NCBI GenBank assembly: GCA_019096065.1
Contig: JAGUCH010000005.1
Span: 1,240,001 to 1,304,000 of the forward strand
DNA: 64,000 nucleotides
Direction of reading: 5' to 3'
From: Paracyclopina nana
Taxonomy: Eukaryota > Arthropoda > Copepoda > Cyclopoida > Cyclopettidae
Each line of letters starts with the position of its first letter. Positions within the stretch are counted from its first letter, which is position 1. The position numbers were made by a program, and so were the translations under genes. Below are positions 1-9,900 of this stretch, piece by piece. The notes under the pieces are model-generated. The model was not told where the DNA came from. It ran no database searches and saw only the letters and a list, made by a program, of their open reading frames with translations.

Positions 1-1094
1 ATAGTTAAGAATGTCCTTGGCTGGGTGTCCGTAAATGAAAAACTGAAAGTCAATCAAAACTATTTGCTTTGATTGGCCTGAGAATATATTGTTGCTCCAA
101 AAGTCCCCATGGATCATGGTAAGAATCTTGGAATTATCCTTGGCCACAGAAATGTTGGCCAATGTTTCATAGGCTTGAGTTTTTCTGAATTTCCTAATTC
201 CATTGATCTCATCTTGAGGCTTTCCCAAAACTCCATATTGATTTTCAAGAATTCTGGAAAAATATGGCTCACATTTCTAAATTAATTAAAGAAATTTCTG
301 GCAATACTTGATTCTGTTGATCATGTCCCTGTAAAACATTTTGGCTCTGAATTTCTTTGGTGGCTTGAAGGCTTCAATGACTTGTTTTTGAGTCAAATTG
401 GCAATCTTTGGAGGACTTGGATTTGGATTTTTCAGCCATGCCAGCCACACTCCATGAAATTTGGCCAAGGTTTGCATGACAGGTATGACATCAGAATAAT
501 TGGGTATGACTGTTTTATCTAATAATGACATTGGTCCTCCAGACCTATGAGGATCTTCCAAGTCCTCCATAACAAGTAGTCCTTGGTCTGATTTGCCAAG
601 CATCAGAGTCACCATGATTGGCTGTTTGTCAGCCCATGATCTCCTTTAATAAAAATTAAGTGAATAGAAAAACTTCAACCAACTTTTTCATACTTGTAAT
701 TGTCTTGAAATGCTGAGAATGCATGATAGCATTGAGGAGAGATTCCTTGGATTTCACTGTAGACTTGAGACAATGCTGGATAAGCCTCCATAAGCCAAAA
801 TATCTCTCTCATAAATGGTTTGGTCAATTTGCCAATCATTTTCTGAATTGAGGTCTCCATGGCTCCTTTGACCACCACACTCAGGCATCTCTCACTATTC
901 TTCAATTTGAGCTTGAGCTTCACCAAGTTTGAGTTGTAGTGAGTGTTCAAGTCATTGAATGATTTGTCATCCTCAAACCCTTCAATTTCAAGTTGGTCAT
1001 CATGAAGAGCTTGCCTTAGAATTAGCTGGATGTTCTCTTTGGTGAGATGAGATTTATCTCTTATATGATTTGTTGTTATTGAAGAAGAAGCCAT
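1..1094 (-). CDS. Ecdysteroid-kinase-like (EcKL/CHK kinase-like) protein, 3' part cut by window edge
   Basis: Three exons rebuilt from splice signals and phase: 694-1094, 308-643 and 1-253, giving 330 residues before the window edge. Donors are CAA|GTATGA and CAA|GTATTG. Acceptors are TTAAAG|GA and TTTTCCAG|A. The introns are 50 and 54 bp. Motifs fit the EcKinase/CHK family: a candidate ATP-binding Lys near residue 76 (VVVKG), a Glu near 97 (MREIFW), LLVMEDLED in exon 2, the catalytic HGDFWSNN at 294-301 and LIDFQ (metal-binding Asp) at 312-316. The family phosphorylates small hydroxylated molecules such as ecdysteroids, or detoxifies xenobiotics, in the cytosol. The substrate cannot be read here. 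The start at 1094 is the only Met that opens the first exon. No break is seen, so the gene looks intact as far as it goes. Intron phases agree exactly. Confidence 0.88.
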
Positions 1095-1732
1095 GTCTCT
1101 ATAGACTAAATCATATACAAGGCAACGCCCCTGCTTTGCTTCTTCTCATCTTGGCACTGAATATGCATCATACAGAGTCTGTTTGAAGTAGAGATTGTCC
1201 AAGATTTCCATCAAGTAAACATTCATGCCTATAAAGGCAACTTTATAAATACTTGTATAAATACTTGACTATTTTAATCACCTAACCTCTGACATACAAA
1301 AGGTAAATTCTTGAAAGCAGAAGTTTGCATATCTTTTTTATACAGTCACTTTAGTTAAGTGTACACAATCACATCGAAGTGTCACTCTGCCCTCTGGCGG
1401 TAAAAATGCTCATAATACCCATCTATACGTACTAAAAAGCTTTGGAGGAGCTGAGGATGGAATGAACATAACTATACTAGTAGTAGCCTGAATGAGAATT
1501 TTTGAAGTGATAGGAAAATCAACAAAGCTTTATTTTTGCTTTATTTTAGAGGAGACTTTTAAAAAATGTATTTTTTCCCCAAGTTTAGCAATTTTCTTGA
1601 AAACTGGGTCATTTTCAATAATTAAGTCTAATAGCTGAATGAAGTTATTTACTTTTGTAATATTTTCGGCTATTCTATTTTTTCACTGCAATGAGAATGG
1701 ATTGGAAAATTATGCATGATTTTGAGTGAGAG
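1095..1732. other. Intergenic, EcKL upstream region and downstream part of the PDH/PDF locus
   Basis: No open frame of interest. On the minus strand a weak TATA-like GTATATGA lies about 40 bp before the EcKL start. Two further minus-strand AATAAA hexamers occur at 1529-1534 and 1540-1545 and could serve as alternative PDH/PDF poly(A) signals. Confidence 0.4.
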
Positions 1733-1738
1733 TTTATT
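1733..1738 (-). terminator. Candidate poly(A) signal of the PDH/PDF gene
   Basis: AATAAA on the minus strand (tttatt on plus), about 180 nt after the PDH/PDF stop codon. It is the first canonical hexamer downstream. Usage is inferred only. Confidence 0.4.
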
Positions 1739-1918
1739 TCTGACGTGAGAGAGAAAAGGGCTCTTTTTTTCTCCCCATGATAAAAATGTCGTCACAGCTG
1801 ATATATAGCATGAAAGAAAAAAGGCAGAAAATTAAAAATTCGTAAGAGTCGCTCCAGAGCCAGATTTGGACTAATTATGGACATTTCTTCTCCCCATGGC
1901 GATGACTTTGATTGTTAT

Positions 1919-2292
1919 TTACTTCCTCCCACTTTTCAGAATATTCTTGGGCAAGCCCAGAAGTGAGTTGAGCAGCTCCGAGTTCCTCTTGCTGGGTCTT
2001 TGCAATTTGTATCCATTATTTTCTTGAGATTCTTCCATTTGCATCAGTTTGACCACAGCCGCCATAAATTGAGGCTCTTGCATCAGAGATTCCACAACAT
2101 TGGACCAAGTCCTCTAAATAAATGCTTTAAAAACCTGAAGAAACACTTTAACCAAAAAACTAATATTACCAAGTTATTGGAGTTGTCTGGTGGGGAATTC
2201 TCCAGGGATCCGTACAAATCATGGCTAAAGGATCTGGACTGGCACATCACCAGCATGGTGCTCAAGACAAGTGCAAGGGATAATTTCAGCAT
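1919..2292 (-). CDS. Pdf: Pigment-dispersing hormone / pigment-dispersing factor (PDH/PDF) preprohormone
   Basis: Two exons, 2170-2292 and 1919-2113, joined in phase 0 across a 56-bp intron (TTG|GTAATA ... TTTATTTAG|AGG), give a 105-residue precursor. Residues 1-18 form a hydrophobic signal peptide. Exon 2 encodes a spacer ending in the dibasic site K-R. The mature 18-mer at residues 85-102, NSELLNSLLGLPKNILKS, follows, and then G-R-K and a stop, the usual amidation and dibasic trimming signal. NSEL-NSLLGLPK is the hallmark of arthropod PDH/PDF peptides, which act on a class B GPCR in circadian output and in crustacean pigment dispersion. The C-terminal half differs from the common VMNDA-type ending. 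Precursor length and architecture match the family. The gene sits between EcKL and UNC5, all on the same strand. Confidence 0.93.
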
Positions 2293-2410
2293 GATCTATT
2301 CAAGTACTTTAAGTTGAGGAGTATCTAAGTATTTTTGTAGTGGTATATTCACCTGTTGTTGTTGTGGATGTGCCTTGTGAGCAACTGTATGGTGATCAAC
2401 AGCCTTGGAG

Positions 2411-2420
2411 CCTTTTTATA
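2411..2420 (-). promoter_or_regulatory. TATA box of the PDH/PDF promoter
   Basis: TATAAAAAGG reads on the minus strand 118 bp before the PDH/PDF start codon. That would place the start of transcription near 2385 and give a 5' UTR of about 90 nt with no obvious upstream ATG problem. A strong TATA box is typical of cell-type-restricted neuropeptide genes. Confidence 0.65.
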
Positions 2421-3066
2421 CCATAACAGGAGCAGGAAAGGCCAAGCCAATCAAGGCTCCTTCCCCGCAAGAAGGGGCTGTTTTTCATCCACACTTGGGA
2501 CAAAGCCAGCAAAAAATCCATCTCTAATTTCAAACGGAGTAACTCTAGAATGGTCTGCCGAAAATGAGGTCCACTGTGGCATTAAAGCCATTTTTGAGGG
2601 CCCTCAGGTGACTGTTTCAGCCATATTGTGCATGTGAGACTCCTTTTGGCCTTCATTGTGAACTACTAAAAAAGTTTCGAAATCTGAGTGGAAAGCATCC
2701 GGAGAAGCAACAAAGTCACAAAGTGATCTTTAGCACGAATTGCAAAGCTTTTAGTATTGGATGTCCCAAAATAGCTATGAAATTGTGGAATGAATGCGTA
2801 AGAGGACGAAGATGCTCATGACAAGCCAATCAGGTTAGGCAACAACTGAATTGAGAAAATATGCTATAACCAATTATATTTCGTGGTTGTAAACATCTGC
2901 ATGAATCTTGTGTCATTACAATAAAAAGGTACCATATACAATAGTATATACTGAAAAGTGTGCACGTGGCTGCTGCTGAAGATCTCGATGTTTTGCTGAT
3001 TTTGTTCATCTGTCATTTACCAAGCTAGACTAGTGGGCAATTCTAATTAATATTCAACATTGGAGA
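2421..3066. other. Intergenic between PDH/PDF promoter and UNC5 stop codon
   Basis: No coding frame is supported. It must hold the UNC5 3' UTR and the PDH/PDF upstream region. A perfect E-box CACGTG lies at 2963-2968, about 580 bp upstream of the presumed PDH/PDF start site. One such hexamer is expected by chance every few kilobases. Confidence 0.4.
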
Positions 3067-3911
3067 TCACTTGAGTTCACGTTCCAGAATGACAATGGCA
3101 TCAGGTCTGTTGATGTCCCTGAGGATTTGAGCCAAGGCTCGCAGGCCACTTTTGCAGTCATTGAAATTGTTCCGGGCTTCCCACAAATTCAAAATGGCCT
3201 CCGAGGGAGAAGATTGGTTGGCAAAATGAGCAGAGTAGTGGTTAGCTCCAATGACTTCAGCCAATTTCCTCCAATCGTTGCCCTGGCAAGTGGGCACATC
3301 CAGGCAGCGACACAATGCTTGCCTGGTGCTCAGCGACATGATTTTGGACCCATTTTCGTACGTGGCGGAAATGCTATTGAGATCTGTGAGACTGGTGACC
3401 AAGACGAAGGCTCCAGTTTGGTCGGTGATCAAGTGGCAGAAAGTGGGATCAATTTGCACGTTGTCCGCTCCGCATGGCAAAACGGTCCACTCGGAGGACT
3501 CCGAAGAGTCCAAATCCGGGCAATGGAAGATCCGGATTCGTTTGTGATCCACGTGGCTCAACTGGTGAGGCAGAGAGAGGACCACAGGCTTGGCCAGCAT
3601 CTGCACCGAGCTTTTGCCAGCACCTCCCCACTGGACCACTGGGGTCATTTGCACTTGGCTCAAAGTGTCCAGCTTGGGCTTATGGATGTCTTGAGTCAGG
3701 ACAGCCACATAAATGTCTTGCGTTCTGGACGGCATCACGGCGCCCTGCGGAATTGTGAGTGTTACGGTGCTCTTGGGGACCGTGATTCGAGTCCCGGTCT
3801 CCGTCACTGTGGCCCAGTTCATGTGCTGGTATGACACACTTTTGGGCAGGGCAAAGCCGACGGAGGGCAACCTCGCGGATTTGGAGAAAGTTGTGGTCGG
3901 ACTCGGTTGGC
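3067..3911 (-). CDS. Unc5: UNC5 last exon: ZU5 domain joined to death domain
   Basis: One uninterrupted exon of 845 bp after acceptor TTCATCAG|GC. It encodes ZU5 (IPQGAV, QTGAFVLV near its end), a short linker, and a death domain with the conserved NLWEAR helix. It ends at TGA 3067-3069. No intron signal is needed or seen between ZU5 and the death domain. Confidence 0.94.
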
Positions 3912-6900
3912 CTGATGAAAAAAGAGAAAAGTTGTATTGCGGAAAAATTAAAGTACAGCCAGCGCCACCTGGCGGCGGAAAAAGTCAACATACCCGAAGA
4001 GGAGCAGGAGGAGCGTTGTTCGGGCAGAAATGGCGCTCGTTCGTTGCAATCCGGAGAATACTTTTGTTGAACCATTGGCACCATTGGCTGCTCGTAAAAA
4101 TGCTCGCTGATAGGACGGAATTCCGAGAAGGGCGCTAATGGAATCGGAGTGGACATGCCGTTGATGCCTTTATTATTGTAGGTACTCGAGTTGGAGTTTT
4201 TGTCGGAGTAAGTGTACTCATTGGTGATGTGGACACCAGATGTCAAATCTGGAGCGTACCCAAGGGAACTAGAGCCATTTTTGCTCAGTCTTGCTGATGT
4301 GCTTTGAGCACTTCCTCCCCCAGATTCAAGACCTGTAAATCAAGGCAAATAATATTTTAGAGACAAATTATGAAGAGTGTGTGACATTTGCCAGAAAGTG
4401 TCACTCTCGCGTCGTCCAGAGACTATAAATTAAACTTCTCCCTTTTACAATTTTCGAGCTTGTTAGTAGCCTAGCCAAAATTAGAATCTGAAACGAGCCT
4501 CGAGAGACATTAACGGATATTTTGTCGGCCTTAGTAGTGTATATACATCTCGAGTAGATTTCAGCCCAGAAGAGTCCATAAAGTTAATGGAAAAAATCCA
4601 TTAAAACAATCCTCCTCAGCAAGAAGACTTTGAAGAGTCTGTCACCCTTTCAAGCATTATTGTGCACGGTGTGGCATTTTCGTTGGCAAACCCCCATGCA
4701 CTATGTGCATAAAATCTTATCTAAGCATCTCCTCCCCCTCAGACTCTCGAAAAAGCCGAAAACTAACTTTGAAGCAGTGAAGAAGGGGAAATAGTATGTT
4801 GAAAAATTGTCTTACCTCCTCCTGGGGTCAAAGTGTAGCCAGAATGTGGAATGTTTTTCTTGCGTAAAATTCGTACAATAATTAGTACAACAATGAGGAA
4901 AATGACAAAGGCCACCACAAGGCCAATACATAGGGTCAAATCTGTGGTGGCCACAGAAGGCCCAGTCTCTATGGGGGCCTCAGTGCCATAGAGCACAATG
5001 GAATGTAGGGTAGCTGAAATTGACGAGAAAAAGTCAGAAAAAGCTTTTTTTAAGTAATTGAAGTACTCTTACGTTTACACATTCCTCCGGTGCAATTTTG
5101 GCTATCTGTGTCTTTGCCAAAGCAATATCTGCCTCCATTGGTGGGTTTGGGATTGTTACAATCTCTTCTGCGAAATTGGGTGCAATCCGGAGTGCACGAG
5201 CTCCAGGAGCTCCAGGAAGACCATTTCCCATCCACAGAGGGGCACACTTGGTTGCAGGCCTTCTTTTCGATGGGCGGCCCTTCGCATCCCGGCCCATTGT
5301 TAATTGGAGCCGGATTATTGCAAGTCCTCGTCCGGATTCGCACACCTCGGCCGCATTTCGCATTGCACTCCGACCACTCTGACCACGTGCTCCATTGTCC
5401 TGGAACTGCAATTGGAAAAATTCCGTTAAATGGGATATTGCTTCAGACACACCTATATGCGCGGTTTATATAACGTTACTGGGACATAGAATTGCACACC
5501 CGGGCTATTGGGACCCGAATGAACACGATCTATTTTAAGGCCCTTAGGCCTAGAAATTTCAACTTTTTAAATTTTTTTCATAAAATATAGGCCTTCAGGC
5601 CCCTCTGGGCCAAATTTCATAAAAATCCAAGGCCTTCATTTTTTTCATGTTTTATTGGGACATGAGCATGTGCAAATTGCTATTGGGACATCAATCCACA
5701 TGCACTGTTGGGACAAAAATGTGCAAATTGCTATTGGGACATATATGAACATGCACTATTGGGACATATATGAACATGCACTATTGGGACCAAAATGTGC
5801 AAATTGCTAGTGGGACATCAATCCACATGCACTATTGAGACCAACATTATAAAATGCTATTGGGACTGAAATGAAATGCACTATTGTGACAAAAATTAAC
5901 ACTTTGGGCCAGTGGCCAGTAGACTTTGGGCCAGTAGACTTTGGGCCAGTAGACTTTGGGCCAGTAGACTTTGGGCCAGTAGACTTTGGGCCAGTAGACT
6001 TTGGTGCCAGTAGACTTTGGGCCAGTAGACTTTGGGCCAGTAGACTTTGGGCCAGTAGACTTTGGGCCAGTAGACTTTGGGCCAGTAGACTTTGGGCCAG
6101 TAGACTTTGGGCCAGTAGACTTTGGGCCAGTAGACTTTGGGCAAACAAGCTTAAAGGAGCTGAATATCACTGAACTGTGCATTTTTGTCCCAATAGAAAG
6201 AGTGCTTTTCTCCCAATAGAAAGAGTGCTTTTGTCCCAATAAAAAGTGTGCTTTTGTCCCAATAAAAAGTGTGCTTTTGTCCCAATAAAAAGTGTGCTTT
6301 TGTCCCAATAAAAAGTGTGCTTTTGTCCCAATAAGAAAAGCTATGGAAATTAAGGAGGAGCCATAAATAGCCAATCATTTAATTACCTCAACAAATCCCC
6401 ACAATATGGGGTAAAACGATTTACTTTGCCTCACACTAGAAGTCAAGCTGCCTCAAAATATCAGCCACAACTGACATTTTGACTCAAATTTGACCCTATC
6501 AAGAATTCCGAGTTTCCTTAGCAGTTTATAAGTAGAATTACGCGATGCGCAAGTTTTCGCTCTTGCAAACCAATCATGAGTCAAAAGTTTGACTTTGCCT
6601 CACATTTTGGGTCCAATTGCCTCAAATTATCAGTCTCTACTGACATTTTGACTCAAAATTGACTTTATCAGGGATTTCGCGTTTTCTTAGCAGTACATTA
6701 GTAGAATTACGCAATGCGCAAGATTTGGCTCTAACAAAATCAGAATGTGTCAAAAGTATGACTTTGCCTCACATTTTGAGTCGAATTGCCTCAAAATATC
6801 AGCCACTACTGACATTTTTACTCAAAATTGACCTTAACAGGGATTTCGCGTTTTCTTAGCAGTACATTAGTAGAATTACGCGATGCGCAAGTTTTCGGTC

Positions 6901-9900
6901 TTGCAAACCAATCATGAGTCAAAAGTTTGACTTTGCCTCACATTTAGAATCCAATTGCCTCAAAATATCAGCCACTACTGACATTTTGACTCAAAATTGA
7001 CCTTATCAGGGATTTCGCGTTTTCTTAGCAATACATTAGCAGAATTACGCGATGCGCCAGATTTGGCTCTAACAAAATCAGAATGTGTCAAAAGTATGAC
7101 TTTGCCTCACATTTTGGGTCCAATTGCCTCAAATTATCAGCCACTACTGACATTTTGACTCAAAATTGACCTTATCAGGGATTTCGCGTTTTCTTAGCAA
7201 TACATTAGTAGAATTACGCGATGCGCAAGTTTTCGGTCTTGCAAACCAATCATGAGTCAAAAGTTTGACTTTGCCTCACATTTTGGGTCCAATTGCCTCA
7301 AATTATCAGCCACTACTGACATTTTTACTCAAAATTGACCTTATCAGGGATTTCGCGTTTTCTTAGCAATACATTAGTAGAATTACGCGATGCGCAAGTT
7401 TTCGGTCTTGCAAACCAATCATGAGTCAAAAGTTTGACTTTGCCTCACATTTAGAATCCTATTGCCTCAAATTATCAGTCACCACTGACATTTTGACTCA
7501 AAATTGACCATATCAGGAATTTCGCGTTTTCTTAGCAGTACATTAGCAGAATTACGCGATGTGCAAGATTTGGCTCTAACAAAATCAGAATGTGTCAAAA
7601 GTATGACTTTGCCTCACATTTTGGGTCCAATTGCCTCAAAATATCAGCCACTACTGACATTTTGACTCAAAATTGACCTTATCAGGGATTTCGCGTTTTC
7701 TTAGCAATACATTAGCAGAATTACGCGATGCGCCAGATTTGGCTCTAACAAAATCAGAATGTGTCAAAAGTATGACTTTGCCTCACATTTTGGGTCCAAT
7801 TGCCTCAAATTATCAGCCACTACTGACATTTTGACTCAAAATTGACCTTATCAGGGATTTCGCGTTTTCTTATCAATACATTAGTAGAATTACGCGATGC
7901 GCAAGTTTTCGGTCTTGCAAACCAATCATGAGTCAAAAGTTTGACTTTGCCTCACATTTAGAATCCAATTGCCTCAAAATATCAGCCACTACTGACATTT
8001 TGACTCAAAATTGACCTTATCAGGAATTTCGCGTTTTCTTAGCAGTACATTAGCAGAATTACGTGATGTGCAAGATTTGGCTCTAACAAAATCAGAATGT
8101 GTCAAAAGTGTGACTTTGCCTCACATTTTGGGTCCAATTGCCTCAAATTATCAGCAACTACTGACATTTTGACTCAAAATTGACCTTATCAGGAATTTCG
8201 CATTTTCTTAGCAATACATTAGTAGAATTACGCGATGCGCAAGTTTTCGGTCTTGCAAACCAATCATGAGTCAAAAGTTTGACTTTGCCTCACATTTTGG
8301 GTCCAATTGCCTCAAATTATCAGCCACTACTGACATTTTTACTCAAAATTGACCTTATCAGGGATTTCGCGTTTTCTTAGCAATACATTAGTAGAATTAC
8401 GCGATGCGCAAGTTTTCGGTCTTGCAAACCAATCATGAGTCAAAGTTTGACTTTGCCTCACATTTAGAATCCTATTGCCTCAAATTATCAGTCACCACTG
8501 ACATTTTGACTCAAAATTGACCACATCAGGAATTTCGCGTTTTCTTAGCAGCACATTAATAGAATTACGCGATGTGCAAGATTTGGCTCTAACAAAATCA
8601 GAATGTGTCAAAAGTATGACTTTGCCTCACATTTTGGGTCCAATTGCCTCAAAATATCAGCCACTACTGACATTTTGACTCAAAATTGACCTTATCAGGG
8701 ATTTCGCGTTTTCTTAGCAGTACATTAGCAGAATTACGCGATGCACAAGATTTGGCTCTAACAAAATCAGAATGTGTCAAAAGTATGACTTTGCCTCACA
8801 TTTTGGGTCCAATTGCCTCAAAATATCAGCCACTACTGACATTTTGACTCAAAATTGACCTTATCAGGGATTTCGCGTTTTCTTAGCAGCACATTAATAG
8901 AATTCCGCGATGCGCAAGATTTGGCTCTAACAAACTCATAATGAGTCAAAAGTAAGACTTTTATTCACATTATAGATCCAATTGCCTCAAATTATCAGCA
9001 ACTACTGACATTTTGACTCAAAATTGACCTTATCAGGAATTTCGCATTTTCTTAGCAGCACATTAATGGAATTCCGCGATGCGCAAGTTTTGGCTCTTGC
9101 AAACCAATCATGAGTCAAAAGTTAGAATCCTATTGCCTCAAACTATCAGCCACAACCAACAGTTTGACTCAAGACCTTTCGTGTTCTCTTATGAGTTATG
9201 TGATGCGCAAGCTTTTGCTCTAGTTTTTTGAAGTTTGAGTTGGTTGCTTGGCCAAGTAGGAAATTGCACACTCTTTGTTGGGACATTCCTTCAAAGAGCC
9301 TTTTTGCCTCAAGTAGACTTGACATATTGTTTAAAGGTGGTCCAAAATGGTCCCTGAGTCATAAAATGAGTCATAGATGGTCAAAGTCTTCAATTTGAGT
9401 CATTTAGGCAAACTTGACTCATGTACCAGAATCATTTCTGAAATTTGAGTAGCTAGCTTGGACAAGTAGAAAAATGCACACTCTTTGTTGGGACATTCCT
9501 TCAAAGAGCCTTTTTGCCTCAAGTAGATTTGACATATTGTTAAAAGGTGGTCCAAAATGGTCCCAGAGTCATAAAATGAGTCATAGATGGTCAAAGTCTT
9601 CAATTTGAGTCATTTAGGCAAACTTGACTCATGTACCAGAATCATTTCTGAAGTTTGAGTTTCTAGCTTGGCCAAGTAGAAAAATGCACACTCTTTGTTG
9701 GGACATTACTTTGGTTGCTTGGCCAAGTAGGAAATTGCACACTCTTTGTTGGGACATTCCTTCAAAGATCCTTTTTGCCTCAAGTAGACTTGACATATTG
9801 TTAAAAGGTGGTCCAAAATGGTCCCTGAGTCATAAAATGAGTCATAGATGGTCAAAGTCTTCAATTTGCATCATTTAGACAAACTTGACTCATGTACCAG

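Noticed and set aside
3127..3834. 235-aa plus-strand frame
   Set aside because: Antisense shadow of the UNC5 ZU5/death-domain exon.
5847..6374. Frames of 82-175 aa over the minisatellites, and the same at 49199-49756
   Set aside because: They arise because a stop-free 15-bp unit is a multiple of three. All frames on both strands are open, and codon use follows the repeat.
6420..9226. Centromere-type satellite
   Set aside because: The array is short, lies inside a defined mobile element and within an intron of an active-looking gene. A monomer of 169 bp alone does not make it centromeric.
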